DNA of 64,000 bases from Pseudomonas mucidolens (GCF_900106045.1 NZ_LT629802.1:3348001-3412000), one strand, 5' to 3'. Positions 1-10,675 are shown, counted from the stretch's first letter. Program-made: numbers and translations. The notes: generated by a model not told the origin, from the letters alone.

Positions 1-317
1 GCTTCGGCCATGGCTTGCTCCAGGCCTTGCGGCGCGCGCGCACGACGGATCATCGGGAAATATTCGATAAAACCATTGAAGGCTTCTTCGGCGACCACGT
101 TAGGTCGCGGGTAGGCGCTGCCCGGTGGCGTGAAGGCGCCTTGGGCGATAAAGATAAACGAGTCCGGCTGTATGCGGACCGAGTTGGAACGACGGGTATC
201 GCTGTGATCCAACAAACCTGCATCACTCATGTGATAGCGAGTGCCTTCGGCCATATCACTGACGGTCATGCAGCCACCCAGCGCTAACGACGCCAGCAAC
301 AACACCAGACTACGCAT
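1..317 (-). CDS. Putative lipoprotein, DUF4823-like (3' end cut off by window)
   Basis: The reading frame starts at an ATG at 317 and runs off the left edge after about 105 residues. The N-terminus is a lipoprotein signal: MRS, a Leu-rich core, then the lipobox LGGC with Cys16, so the product should be lipid-anchored. The mature part contains an RYHMSDAGLLDHS stretch and an FIFIAQGAF stretch, which I associate with the DUF4823 family of Pseudomonas lipoproteins. That family assignment is from memory and the function is unknown. It lies on the same strand as moaA, about 109 bases downstream of it. The shorter + strand frame over the same bases is a shadow. Confidence 0.7.
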   Translation of the reverse strand, partial: MRSLVLLLASLALGGCMTVSDMAEGTRYHMSDAGLLDHSDTRRSNSVRIQPDSFIFIAQGAFTPPGSAYPRPNVVAEEAFNGFIEYFPMIRRARAPQGLEQAMAE

Positions 318-425
318 CCTATCCTCCAGAAGCCGGTGACGGAAAACCGGCGAATGTGTACGAGATGCAGGTTCTGGGCCATAGAAGCAGCTGCAAGCTT
401 CAAGTTTCTAGCTGCAAGTAAGAAG

Positions 426-1394
426 TCAGCCGCCGATGATTTTCATGACGGTTGCACCGCCGGAGAAGGCGACTTCCTGCTTGTCGCCCAAGGCTTTCAT
501 CAGCAGGCCCTGCAAGGCCGGCAGCGCCTGGTGGCGGGGTTTGTCCAGCAGGTCGCCGACGTAGTGGCGGTTGCTCGACGACAGGCAGCCATGCAGCCAG
601 CCGGTGGAGGACAGCCGCAGTCGCGAGCAGGTGCGGCAGAACGGCACGCTCTCGTTGGCGATCACGCCAAAGAAGCCTTTGCCTGGCACTTCGTAGCGCA
701 CTGCCGTGGCATCCACCGGCGCGTTGGCTTGCAGGTATTCGTGATGCTCGCCAATCAGGCTCAACAATTGCTGGAGGCTGACGAACTGCTGGAGAAACGC
801 ATTGGAATCCTTGGCCAGATGCCCCATGCGCATCAACTCGATAAAACGCAACTCGTAGCCGCGTTCCAGGCAATAATCCAGGAGCGGCATCACTTGATCA
901 AGGTTCTGCCCCCGCAACGGCACCATGTTGACCTTGATTTTGATCCCGGCTGCCCGCGCCTGGTCCATGCCGTCAAGGACCGTGGCCAGGTCGCCGCCAC
1001 GGGCAATGGCGCGAAAGGCGTCCGCGTCGAGGGTGTCGAGGGAAACATTGATCCGTCGAATGCCGGCTTCCACCAACAACGGCAGTTTACGCGCCAGCAG
1101 TTGGCCATTGGTGGTCAAGCTGATATCACTCAAGCCCATGTGCCCCACCGCGCCCATGAAGGCTTCAAGCTTGGGGCTGACCAGCGGTTCGCCCCCGGTA
1201 ATCCGCAGGCGATCAATACCGGCCGCCTCGATCAGGTACGCCACGCCACGAGCCATGGCCTCTGCCGAGAGTTCGTCCTGCGCAGCCACCAGCCGCTTGC
1301 CATTGGGCACGCAGTAAGTACAGGCGTAATTGCAGGCTGAAGTCAGGCTGATTCGCAAATTGCGAAAACGCCTGCCTTGACGATCAACGATCAT
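426..1394 (-). CDS. moaA: GTP 3',8-cyclase MoaA (molybdenum cofactor step 1)
   Basis: This is a radical-SAM enzyme that, with MoaC, converts GTP to cyclic pyranopterin monophosphate in molybdopterin synthesis. The SAM cluster motif is complete: Cys21, Cys25 and Cys28 (CNYACTYC). The C-terminal second cluster is also visible (Cys253, Cys256, Cys270), as is the GGEP motif near residue 67. The protein ends in the Gly-Gly tail that MoaA needs for activity. At 322 residues it is normal length. It starts at an ATG at 1394 and appears monocistronic. Molybdopterin made here would serve the molybdenum hydroxylase encoded at 19804-24174. Pseudomonas often carries more than one moaA, and I cannot tell which paralogue is the main one. 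Confidence 0.95.
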   Translation of the reverse strand: MIVDRQGRRFRNLRISLTSACNYACTYCVPNGKRLVAAQDELSAEAMARGVAYLIEAAGIDRLRITGGEPLVSPKLEAFMGAVGHMGLSDISLTTNGQLLARKLPLLVEAGIRRINVSLDTLDADAFRAIARGGDLATVLDGMDQARAAGIKIKVNMVPLRGQNLDQVMPLLDYCLERGYELRFIELMRMGHLAKDSNAFLQQFVSLQQLLSLIGEHHEYLQANAPVDATAVRYEVPGKGFFGVIANESVPFCRTCSRLRLSSTGWLHGCLSSSNRHYVGDLLDKPRHQALPALQGLLMKALGDKQEVAFSGGATVMKIIGG

Positions 1395-1533
1395 GGATCA
1401 CTCCGGCAGAGGAAAATGGGGGCGCGCTAAAACCTGACTCATAAATCAGATTTTAGCAAGGTCCTTGCCTGAGTATATTCCTGAGATACTGCGTCCGGCA
1501 CTAAATCATCAGGCCATCAGACTGGCGAATGAC

Positions 1534-2187
1534 TTAGGTGACGGGTGTCTCTGTGCTCGGTTGATCGCTGCTGTGCTTGCGCTTATTACCCATGCGCACG
1601 CCAATATCCATCAGGAACTGGAAGAAACCTTCCTGATCTTCCAGCACGTTGCTCCAGAACGGCGAGTGATACAGCGCAACGGCGCCATGCACCAATGCCC
1701 AGGCAGCACAGTAGTGGAAGTAAGGTGGCACGTCTTCGAGCTTACCCTCGCTGATGCGGCCCTTGATCAGCAGGGTCAGGCGTTCAAAGTTCGAGGCACG
1801 GATCTTGTGCAACTCCTCGACCATTTCCGGGACCTGATTGCCCTTGACCACTTTTTCTTCCAGCCGGTCGAACAAGCGGTAGCGCTGCGGATCACGCATG
1901 CGGAACTCGAAATAAGCCCGGGACAAGGCTTCCTTGTCCTTGTCGACATCGGCCGAGTGCAGCAGCTCGTTCAAATCCCGCTCGTAGTCGAGCATCAGGC
2001 GCAAATAGATTTCGGCTTTGGACTTGAAGTGTTTGTAGATGGTGCCTTTGCCGATACCCACGGCATCCGCAATCATCTCGACGGTAACGCTGTCTTCACC
2101 TTGTTCGAGGAACAACTTGAGTGCGATGTCGAGAATTTCCTGCTCACGGCGGCGAAACTCACGGACCTTACGGGGTTCTTTGTGCAT
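1534..2187 (-). CDS. TetR/AcrR family transcriptional regulator
   Basis: This 217-residue TetR-type repressor has an N-terminal helix-turn-helix (about residues 15-60). The recognition segment VEMIADAVGIGKGTIYKHF is typical of the family. The C-terminal ligand and dimer domain has no recognised ligand. I chose the ATG at 2187 (MHKEPRKVREF...). A longer frame needs a TTG five codons upstream and has no better ribosome site. The sequence is close to what I recall of PA2957, which sits in the same place next to tatD. No divergent target gene is adjacent, so the regulon is unknown; the upstream neighbour is the probable RgsA RNA. Confidence 0.9.
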   Translation of the reverse strand: MHKEPRKVREFRRREQEILDIALKLFLEQGEDSVTVEMIADAVGIGKGTIYKHFKSKAEIYLRLMLDYERDLNELLHSADVDKDKEALSRAYFEFRMRDPQRYRLFDRLEEKVVKGNQVPEMVEELHKIRASNFERLTLLIKGRISEGKLEDVPPYFHYCAAWALVHGAVALYHSPFWSNVLEDQEGFFQFLMDIGVRMGNKRKHSSDQPSTETPVT

Positions 2188-2470
2188 AGAAAAGGTCTGC
2201 AAAGGTCAGTATGGGAAGGGGTGCACGCCGCCGGCTTCGTTTGGAGAATGCCTCGCGGAACGTTTTGCCCGGTGCGAGGGATTATCCCGACTGGACGGTC
2301 GTTGGGCAACGTCTATATGAACAACCCATGCACTAAACTTGCAGTACGCCAACGATTTGAAGGAAAACGGTCAGAAACAAGACATTCACTTTCGTGACGT
2401 ACACCATTCCATGAGAACCCAAGCGAAGCGGGCGTATTCCAAATCTGTTTAAAAAACCAGCAAAAGCCGC

Positions 2471-2498
2471 TGGACTGAACGCAATACTGATCAATACT
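2471..2498 (+). promoter_or_regulatory. Candidate RpoS-type promoter of rgsA
   Basis: CAATACTT at 2492-2499 resembles the sigma-S extended -10 element (CTATACTT). A weak -35-like CTGGAC lies 16 bases upstream (2470-2475). A start near 2505 fits the RNA length expected from the terminator. RgsA is reported to depend on RpoS, so the match is meaningful but is inferred by eye. The rest of the 2188-2470 gap shows only the presumed TetR promoter area and no credible gene. Confidence 0.45.
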
Positions 2499-2504
2499 TC
2501 AACT

Positions 2505-2622
2505 GTTGGCGTGACATCTCCCCCAAGTGAAGCGCCAATAGGGGTACCGACGGACTGCGTACCTTTGTTTACTCCTAATGGTCTTAGCCCGGATTCCCCC
2601 CCCAGAACCCGGGTTTTTTTTG
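2505..2622 (+). ncRNA. rgsA: Small regulatory RNA RgsA (P16)
   Basis: In P. aeruginosa the RgsA/P16 RNA is encoded just beside tatD, and this gap holds a good candidate in the same position. Visible features are a hairpin GGTAC...GTACC around 2541-2563 and a strong intrinsic terminator at 2586-2622. The predicted length of about 118 nt matches the roughly 120 nt reported for RgsA. RgsA is known as an RpoS-dependent, Gac-influenced RNA linked to oxidative stress and motility. Its transcript converges on tatD. The 5' end is a guess from the candidate -10 element; the 3' end is firmer. Confidence 0.75.
2586..2622 (+). terminator. Rho-independent terminator of rgsA
   Basis: AGCCCGG (2586-2592) pairs with CCGGGTT (2609-2615), with one G-U pair. 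It encloses a C-rich loop and is followed by a run of T. The T-run is on the + strand only, so it terminates the small RNA rather than tatD. Confidence 0.8.
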
Positions 2623-2633
2623 CCGTGGGTTTC

Positions 2634-3416
2634 TCAGGAAACGTGAGCCAGCGGGAACAGACGCTTGAAGTTAGCCGTCGTCTGCTCGGCAAAACGCTCG
2701 ACCGACTCACCCCGCAGCATCGCCAGGTAGTCCGCCACATCCCGTACATATTCCGGCAAGTTGGGCTTGCCGCGATGAGGGATCGGCGCCAGGTAAGGCG
2801 AGTCCGTTTCCACCAGCAAGCGATCCGCCGGCACTTGGCGAGCGACGTCACGCAAGGCATCGGCGTTGCGGAAGGTGACGATCCCCGAAAGAGAAATGTA
2901 GAACCCCAGGTCGAGGGCCGCCTTGGCCATGTCCCAATCCTCGGTGAAGCAATGCAGTACGCCGGCCTGGGGCAGCGCCGCTTCACGCAACAAGCTCAAG
3001 GTATCGGCACGCGCCCCGCGGGTATGCACGATCACTGGTTTGCCGGTCTGCCGGGCCGCTTGCAGATGCAGGCGGAACGAGGCCTGCTGCAGCTCGGCAG
3101 CCTCCGGTTCGTAATGGTAGTCCAGGCCGGTTTCGCCGATGGCCACGACCCGCGGGTGATTGAGCTCGCCCAGCAACCAATCGAGCGCCGGGGCTTCGCC
3201 GGGCTTGAGGTCCAGAGGATGGATACCCACCGAACAATCAACATCAGCGTAACGCTCGGCCAGGGCTTTGACGTCGGCGGCATTTTCGGCACTGACACCG
3301 ATGCACAGAAAGTGTCCCACGCCGCGCTGACGGGCAGCCTCGAGGGCGGCATCCAGGGAGCCACCGTGCTGGCTCAGGTCAAGGCGATCAAGGTGGCAAT
3401 GTGAGTCTACGAGCAT
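2634..3416 (-). CDS. tatD: TatD family metal-dependent DNase/hydrolase
   Basis: This 260-residue TIM-barrel hydrolase of the TatD (YcfH-like) family acts on DNA ends in a divalent-metal-dependent way. The metal ligands expected for the family are visible: the HxH pair at His6/His8 (DSHCHLD), Glu95 in GETGLDY, His131 in HTR, His155 in LHCF and Asp205 in ETDSPYLAP. It starts at an ATG at 3416. It is the last gene of the holB-tmk-mltG-pabC run, 65 bases after holB. In P. aeruginosa a pilZ gene lies in this gap; here there is none. Confidence 0.93.
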   Translation of the reverse strand: MLVDSHCHLDRLDLSQHGGSLDAALEAARQRGVGHFLCIGVSAENAADVKALAERYADVDCSVGIHPLDLKPGEAPALDWLLGELNHPRVVAIGETGLDYHYEPEAAELQQASFRLHLQAARQTGKPVIVHTRGARADTLSLLREAALPQAGVLHCFTEDWDMAKAALDLGFYISLSGIVTFRNADALRDVARQVPADRLLVETDSPYLAPIPHRGKPNLPEYVRDVADYLAMLRGESVERFAEQTTANFKRLFPLAHVS

Positions 3417-3481
3417 AAGAATTTACAACTTGCGTTACGGAAAGTGTCTGGCCAACGCTACAGCCGTCGGCCCCGAGAATC

Positions 3482-5102
<1,621 letters not shown>

Positions 5103-5112
5103 TTAATCAGAG

Positions 5113-6240
5113 TCATTGCGGGCTTTGCGGCATCGGATCTTGAGGTGTATCGACAGAATCAACCGGGGACGCAGGCACTTCATCCACAGGCTGCGTCGAA
5201 GGGCCCGGGCTTGAGCGATAGTCGGCGCGGCGCTTGAGTTGAAATTCGCGCACGGCAGCATTATGCGCCCCCAGGTTATCCGAGAACACATGGCTGCCGT
5301 CGCCACGTGCCACAAAATACAGGCTGCTGCCGGGCACCGGGTTCAAGGCGGCATGAATCGCCTCGCGACCGACCATCGCAATCGGCGTCGGCGGCAGACC
5401 GGCATTCACATAAGTGTTATAGGGCGTTGCCTGCCTGAGGTGAGCGCGGGTCAACTTGCCATTGTAGTGTTCGCCCATGCCGTAGATGACGGTCGGGTCT
5501 GTCTGCAACAACATGCCGATTTTCAGGCGTCGCACAAAGACTCCGGCGATCTGCCCACGTTCTCGCGGCACACCGGTTTCCTTCTCAACCAGCGAGGCCA
5601 TGATCAACGCCTGGTAAGGCTCTTTATACGGCAGGTCTGGCGCGCGCTTGCTCCACTCCTCGGCGAGCACGGCATCCAGGCGGTCATAGGCTTTTTTCAG
5701 GAACTCGACGTCAGTCATGCCCCGCACAAAACGGTAGGTATCCGGGAAGAACCGCCCTTCAGGGAATTCGTCGGGATGACCGAGTTTTTCCATCACTTCA
5801 GGGTCACTCAAGCCAGACAGGGTCTGCTCGATCTTTTCGTGCTTGGCCAACGCGGCGCGTACCTGGCGGAAATTCCACCCCTCCACCAGCGTCAGGCTGT
5901 ACTGCACCACTTCGGCGCGCTGCCACAGATCGATCAGGCCCCGGGCGGTCAAACCGGGTTGCATGCGGTACTCACCGCTGTGCAGCGGCTGGCCTTCGAG
6001 GTTGAAGCGCCAGTAGACACGTAACCAGAAGGCGTCCTTGAGCACACCGTCCTGTTCCAGGCGGTTGAAGGTTCCCGTGGGGGTCGAGCCGGCCGGTACA
6101 TCGAGTAATTGTTCCTGGGACAGATTCAGCGGCTGCTTCAAGGCCGAGTCCAACTTCCAGGCCGAAAAGCCCAGCAGCAAGCCCGCCAGAACCAGACCGA
6201 CTTCCAGCAACAGAATAAATTTACGTCTCAAATCAAACAC
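5113..6240 (-). CDS. mltG: Endolytic murein transglycosylase MltG
   Basis: This inner-membrane lytic transglycosylase cleaves nascent glycan strands inside the chain and helps set strand length. It has one N-terminal membrane helix (about residues 8-28, FILLLEVGLVLAGLLLGFSA). The YceG domain follows, with the catalytic Glu motif ASLVEKETGV near residue 212 and the LLQTDPTVIYG segment. The C-terminal 30 residues are Pro/Ser-rich and probably disordered. I chose GTG at 6240, which overlaps the pabC stop by 8 bases. A TTG three codons later is an alternative, and neither has a clear ribosome site. About 375 residues. Confidence 0.92.
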   Translation of the reverse strand: MFDLRRKFILLLEVGLVLAGLLLGFSAWKLDSALKQPLNLSQEQLLDVPAGSTPTGTFNRLEQDGVLKDAFWLRVYWRFNLEGQPLHSGEYRMQPGLTARGLIDLWQRAEVVQYSLTLVEGWNFRQVRAALAKHEKIEQTLSGLSDPEVMEKLGHPDEFPEGRFFPDTYRFVRGMTDVEFLKKAYDRLDAVLAEEWSKRAPDLPYKEPYQALIMASLVEKETGVPRERGQIAGVFVRRLKIGMLLQTDPTVIYGMGEHYNGKLTRAHLRQATPYNTYVNAGLPPTPIAMVGREAIHAALNPVPGSSLYFVARGDGSHVFSDNLGAHNAAVREFQLKRRADYRSSPGPSTQPVDEVPASPVDSVDTPQDPMPQSPQ

Positions 6241-7048
6241 CCAATAGCGTGCGAACAATGCCCTGCAGTTTACGGGTGAGTGGTCCAGCCGACCAGCTCA
6301 TTGGCCCACACCCAAGTACCGGCCAGATGCCATAAACGCTGTTGCAGACGAAGACTTCGTCGGCCTGTTGCAGCTGCTCAAGGCTGATATCGACCACACG
6401 CGTCGTGATGCCCGACGCCTCGGCCCGGGCCAACAGCTCGGCCCGCATGACGCCGGCAACTCCACAGCGACTCAAGTCGGCAGTCAGCAAGTGGCCGTCA
6501 TCGACTAAAAACAGGTTGCTGAACACGCCTTCAATGACTCGCCCGGACATATCCAGCATCAATCCTTCGGCGTGATCGGCATCGTGCCATTCGGCACGCG
6601 CGATGACCTGTTCAAGCCGGTTGAGGTGCTTGAGGCCTGCGAGCAAGGGTTGTTCGGACAAACGAGTGGCACATGGAAAAAGACGTATGCCGGATGATCC
6701 ATGCGCTTCGGGATAGGTGGCAGGCGGGCTGCCTTGCAGAATGCGGCGCGCCGGCGCGCCAGCGTTGATACCATAGCCCCGCAGGCCGTCGCCACGGGTG
6801 AGGATCAACTTGAGTATGCCGTCGCCGAGGGTCGCGGCAAAGACCAGCAATTCGCTGCGGATCAGCGCGTGATCCGCAACAATCGCCAACCGCCCGCACC
6901 CTGCTTCAAGGCGCTGCAGGTGCCGCTCGAGCAACAACGGCTGCCCGGCTTTTACGGCAATGGTTTCAAACAAGCCATCGCCGTAGGCCAGGCCGCGATC
7001 TTTCAGGGACACTGCGTCCGCTGGCTGACCGTCGACCCAGTTGAACAT
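6233..7048 (-). CDS. pabC: Aminodeoxychorismate lyase
   Basis: This PLP fold-type IV enzyme makes p-aminobenzoate from aminodeoxychorismate for folate synthesis. The PLP lysine is in GLKHLNRLEQV (about residue 140). DRGLAYGDGLFET near the N-terminus and the E-GVFSNLF motif are family signatures. The start is the ATG at 7048, which shares one base with the fabF stop (TGATG). Longer frames reach back into fabF and are not credible. 271 residues, normal length. pabC between fabF and mltG is the usual gamma-proteobacterial order. Confidence 0.94.
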   Translation of the reverse strand: MFNWVDGQPADAVSLKDRGLAYGDGLFETIAVKAGQPLLLERHLQRLEAGCGRLAIVADHALIRSELLVFAATLGDGILKLILTRGDGLRGYGINAGAPARRILQGSPPATYPEAHGSSGIRLFPCATRLSEQPLLAGLKHLNRLEQVIARAEWHDADHAEGLMLDMSGRVIEGVFSNLFLVDDGHLLTADLSRCGVAGVMRAELLARAEASGITTRVVDISLEQLQQADEVFVCNSVYGIWPVLGCGPMSWSAGPLTRKLQGIVRTLLGV

Positions 7049-8292
7049 CACTCGGCGAACCGGCGGAACACCAGGGAACCGTTGGTCCCGCCAAAACCGA
7101 AGGAGTTGGACAACACCACGTCGATTGGCATTTTCTGCGGTTCGTGGGGGACGAAGTTCAGGTCGCAACCTTCGTCCGGCTCATCCAGGTTGATCGTCGG
7201 CGGCGCCACTTGATCCTTGATTGCCAACACACTGAAGATCGCTTCCACCGCGCCCGCCGCACCCAACAGGTGACCCGTCATGGATTTGGTCGAGCTGACC
7301 GCCAGCTTATACGCGTACTCGCCAAACACCGACTTGATGGCCTCGGCTTCCGCCAGGTCGCCGGTCGGAGTCGAGGTGCCGTGGGCGTTGATGTACTGCA
7401 CCTGCTCGGCGTTGATCTTCGCATCGCGCAAGGCATTGCTGATGCAACGGGCAGCACCCGCGCCGTCGGCCGGCGGCGAGGTCATGTGGAACGCATCGCC
7501 GCTCATGCCGAAGCCGATCAGTTCGGCATAAATGGTCGCGCCACGGGCCTTGGCGTGTTCCAACTCTTCCAGCACCAGCGCACCCGCGCCATCGGAGAGC
7601 ACGAAGCCATCACGCCCTTTGTCCCAGGGACGACTGGCGCGGGTCGGCTCGTCATTGCGGGTCGACAGCGCACGGGACGCACCAAAGCCCCCCATACCCA
7701 GGCCACACGCGGCCATTTCCGCGCCACCGGCAATCATCACGTCGGCTTCGTCGTAAGCGATATTGCGCGCTGCCATGCCGATGCAGTGAGTGCCCGTGGT
7801 ACAGGCAGTGGAAATGGCGTAGTTGGGTCCCTGTGCACCCAGGTGGATCGACAGGAAGCCGGAAATCATATTGATGATCGAACCGGGTACGAAGAACGGT
7901 GAAATTCGACGGGGACCGGAATCATGCAGCGTGCGGCTGGTTTCTTCGATATTGGTCAGACCGCCAATACCCGAACCCATGGCCACGCCGACGCGGTCAC
8001 GGTTGGCATCGGTGACTTCCAGGCCAGCATTACGCACCGCCTGAAAACCGGCTGCCAGGCCGTATTGAATGAACAGGTCGAGCTTGCGGGATTCCTTGAT
8101 CGAGAGATATTCCTCGACATTGAAGCCCTTTACCGAGCCGCCAAAACGGGTGGAATAGGCAGAAAGGTCCGTATGCTCGATCAGACCAATACCACTGTGG
8201 CCAGCCAAAATGCCCTGCCAACTGCTCGGCACATCCGTACCCAGTGGCGACAACATACCCATACCGGTGACTACGACGCGTCTACGCGACAC
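7048..8292 (-). CDS. fabF: 3-oxoacyl-ACP synthase II (KAS II)
   Basis: Elongates acyl-ACP by condensation with malonyl-ACP; KAS II typically controls cis-vaccenate formation and the temperature response of membranes. The Cys-His-His triad is complete: Cys164 in [10 protein letters not shown], His304 in [11 protein letters not shown] and His341 in TGHLLGAAG. 414 residues, normal length. It is downstream of acpP, separated by an intrinsic terminator, so read-through or its own promoter must supply it. Confidence 0.97.
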   Translation of the reverse strand: MSRRRVVVTGMGMLSPLGTDVPSSWQGILAGHSGIGLIEHTDLSAYSTRFGGSVKGFNVEEYLSIKESRKLDLFIQYGLAAGFQAVRNAGLEVTDANRDRVGVAMGSGIGGLTNIEETSRTLHDSGPRRISPFFVPGSIINMISGFLSIHLGAQGPNYAISTACTTGTHCIGMAARNIAYDEADVMIAGGAEMAACGLGMGGFGASRALSTRNDEPTRASRPWDKGRDGFVLSDGAGALVLEELEHAKARGATIYAELIGFGMSGDAFHMTSPPADGAGAARCISNALRDAKINAEQVQYINAHGTSTPTGDLAEAEAIKSVFGEYAYKLAVSSTKSMTGHLLGAAGAVEAIFSVLAIKDQVAPPTINLDEPDEGCDLNFVPHEPQKMPIDVVLSNSFGFGGTNGSLVFRRFAE

Positions 8293-8356
8293 AGCACTCT
8301 CCTTTTTCTAATGACGACGCTTTTGTTTCAACGCTCACTTTTCGTCAGGACTAAAG

Positions 8357-8392
8357 AAAAAACCGCACGCCGTTACAGCAGTGCGGTTTTTC
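8357..8392 (-). terminator. Intrinsic terminator between acpP and fabF
   Basis: AAAACCGCAC and GTGCGGTTTT form a 10-bp stem with a 12-base loop, flanked by A on one side and T on the other, so it can act in both directions. It lies 29 bases after the acpP stop and before fabF. That would let acpP be transcribed far above fabF, as expected for a very abundant carrier protein. Confidence 0.85.
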
Positions 8393-8420
8393 CCTGACAG
8401 CAAGCGACGACTACAAACTA

Positions 8421-8657
8421 TTACGCCTGGTGGCTAGTAACGTAGTCGATAGCAGCTTGAACAGTAGTGATTTTTTCAGCTTCTTCGTCCGGGATTTCGG
8501 TCTCGAATTCCTCTTCCAGAGCCATCACCAGCTCAACGGTGTCAAGGGAATCGGCACCCAGGTCTTCTACGAAGGAAGCAGTGTTGACCACTTCTTCTTC
8601 CTTAACGCCCAGTTGCTCGGCGACGATTTTCTTGACGCGCTCTTCGATGGTGCTCAT
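8421..8657 (-). CDS. acpP: Acyl carrier protein
   Basis: The 78-residue acidic carrier of growing acyl chains. The phosphopantetheine attachment serine is Ser37 in the [15 protein letters not shown] motif. Sequence and length match the main fatty-acid ACP. It starts at an ATG at 8657. The 191-base gap upstream (8658-8848) to fabG is A/T-rich and is the obvious place for a strong acpP promoter, though I did not assign boxes with confidence. Confidence 0.98.
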   Translation of the reverse strand: MSTIEERVKKIVAEQLGVKEEEVVNTASFVEDLGADSLDTVELVMALEEEFETEIPDEEAEKITTVQAAIDYVTSHQA

Positions 8658-8848
8658 ACCTTGTTTAACTCCTAATGGACAAATTCAGGCAGCTGGCCAG
8701 TGGGTAAGTGTATAGAAAGCCATTTCAGCTTTTCAACTGAAAGCTTCACCCAGTACCCGGTCGGCCACCTGCCTATAAATTAAGTTGCAGCTTTATAACG
8801 GATTTTAGACAGCTCGTATGACATTTTTTTGAAGCGATCCGTCACAAT

Positions 8849-9592
8849 TTAACTCATGTACATCCCGCCGTTCACCGGGATTGTAGCCCCAGTCACGTAT
8901 GCCGCACCGTCGGATGCCAGGAAAGTGACCACATTCGCGATCTCTTGAGCCTGGCCCAGACGGCCCAGCGGAATCTGCGTCAGCAAGGCTTCACGCTGTG
9001 CTTCCGGCAGTTCGCGGGTCATATCGGTGTCGATGAACCCTGGGGCCACCGAGTTGACCGTAATCGACCGCGAACCAACTTCACGTGCCAATGCACGGCT
9101 GAAACCTTCCAGACCGGCCTTGGCGGATGCGTAGTTTACTTGGCCTGCGTTGCCCATGGCACCCACTACGGAGCCAATATTGATAATTCGGCCCCAACGC
9201 GCCTTGGTCATGCCACGCAAAACGCCTTTGGACAGGCGAAACAGACTGTTCAGGTTGGTATCGACCACGTCGTACCATTCGTCGTCTTTCATGCGCATCA
9301 TCAGGTTATCGCGGGTAATGCCGGCGTTGTTCACCAGAATAGCCGGCGCACCGAATTGCGCGGTAATTTCAGCCAATACCGCTGCCACGGACTCATCGCT
9401 GGTCACGTTGAGTTCAAGACCGGCGCCCTGCACACCGTTTTCCTTCAGGGTCGCTGCGATACGCTCAGCGCCCGAAGCGGAGGTGGCGGTGCCGATCACA
9501 ACAGCGCCTTGACGACCCAGTTCCAGGGCGATCGCCTGGCCGATGCCACGGCTCGCGCCGGTAACCAGTGCAACTTTACCTTGCAGACTCAT
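8849..9592 (-). CDS. fabG: 3-oxoacyl-ACP reductase
   Basis: NADPH-dependent reduction of 3-oxoacyl-ACP in fatty-acid elongation. It is a short-chain dehydrogenase with the cofactor motif TGASRGIG (residues 11-18), NNAG at 88-91 and the catalytic Ser141, Tyr154 and Lys158 (YASAK). 247 residues, normal length. It starts at an ATG at 9592, 17 bases after fabD. It is followed by a 191-base gap before acpP. Confidence 0.97.
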   Translation of the reverse strand: MSLQGKVALVTGASRGIGQAIALELGRQGAVVIGTATSASGAERIAATLKENGVQGAGLELNVTSDESVAAVLAEITAQFGAPAILVNNAGITRDNLMMRMKDDEWYDVVDTNLNSLFRLSKGVLRGMTKARWGRIINIGSVVGAMGNAGQVNYASAKAGLEGFSRALAREVGSRSITVNSVAPGFIDTDMTRELPEAQREALLTQIPLGRLGQAQEIANVVTFLASDGAAYVTGATIPVNGGMYMS

Positions 9593-9609
9593 GCAGGCTT
9601 CTCCTTAGT

Positions 9610-10548
9610 TCAGGCCAGTGCGGCGCGGGCGGCCGCGAAGCCATCCGGGGTATTGAGATTGGAAGTCGACACGCCGTCGGCGCAGCGCTTGTTCAGGCCG
9701 GCCAGGACTTTGCCCGGACCGCATTCGACCAATTGGGTAGCACCGTTGGCCGCCAGGGTCTGGACCGATTCAACCCAGCGAACCGGCTTGTACAGCTGCT
9801 CCAACAGGTCTCGCTTGAGGGTTTCCAGGTCCAGGGCGACAGCAGCGCTGACGTTCTGTACCAATGGGATCTGCGGGGCCTGCCAGTTGATCGCTGCAAT
9901 CGACTCGGCAAACCGCTCGGCCGCCGGACGCATCAGTTCGCAATGCGACGGTACGCTGACCGGCAACGGCAGGGCACGCTTGGCACCACGCGCCTTGCAG
10001 CCTTCGATGGCACGCTCGACAGCCGCCTTGGCTCCGGCGATCACCACCTGGCCCGGGGAGTTGAAGTTGACGGCACTGACCACTTCGCCTTGAGCCGCTT
10101 CAGCGCAGGCGGCGATCACATCCGCATCTTCCAGGCCGAGAATGGCGGCCATACCGCCCTGCCCGGCCGGAACGGCTTCCTGCATCAGCTGACCACGCCG
10201 CTCCACCAGTTTGACCGCTTCACCTAGGGTCAAGCTGCCTGCGGCCACCAGGGCGCTGTATTCGCCCAGGCTGTGACCGGCAACGAATGCCGGGCGCGCA
10301 CCACCTTCAGCCAGCCATACACGCCACAGCGCGATGGAAGCAGTCAGAATGGCCGGCTGGGTTTTGTCGGTTTGATTGAGCAGTTCTTCCGGCCCTTGCT
10401 GGGTCAGTGCCCAGAGGTCGTAACCGAGCGCTTCGGAAGCTTCCTTGAAAGTCTCCAGGATCAGCGGGTATTGCGCGCCCAGCTCGGCCAACATGCCGAG
10501 AGACTGCGAACCCTGCCCTGGAAAGACGAATGCGAGGGATGTAGACAT
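9610..10548 (-). CDS. fabD: Malonyl-CoA:ACP transacylase
   Basis: Loads malonate onto ACP. The nucleophile is Ser93 in GHSLGEYSAL and the partner is His202 in VPSHCELM. The N-terminal FPGQGSQ motif is present. I chose the ATG at 10548 (MSTSLAFVFPGQ...), which gives 312 residues, the normal length. The upstream extension to 10704 has no family similarity and would cross the plsX-fabD gap. Confidence 0.97.
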   Translation of the reverse strand: MSTSLAFVFPGQGSQSLGMLAELGAQYPLILETFKEASEALGYDLWALTQQGPEELLNQTDKTQPAILTASIALWRVWLAEGGARPAFVAGHSLGEYSALVAAGSLTLGEAVKLVERRGQLMQEAVPAGQGGMAAILGLEDADVIAACAEAAQGEVVSAVNFNSPGQVVIAGAKAAVERAIEGCKARGAKRALPLPVSVPSHCELMRPAAERFAESIAAINWQAPQIPLVQNVSAAVALDLETLKRDLLEQLYKPVRWVESVQTLAANGATQLVECGPGKVLAGLNKRCADGVSTSNLNTPDGFAAARAALA

Positions 10549-10675
10549 GTAACAAGCCCCTAATGATCTGGTCGTCGGAGAATTGACGCCCCACAGCTGG
10601 GAGCGCAAGAAACTGACAGATTGGATGGTCAATTGAACTGGCCGGTCACATTTAAGCATTCCCGGACGAATTCGC

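Noticed and set aside
2333..2986. Minus-strand frame across the rgsA and tatD 3' regions
   Set aside because: It overlaps tatD in another frame, has an Arg/Ser/Pro-rich shadow composition and no ribosome site.
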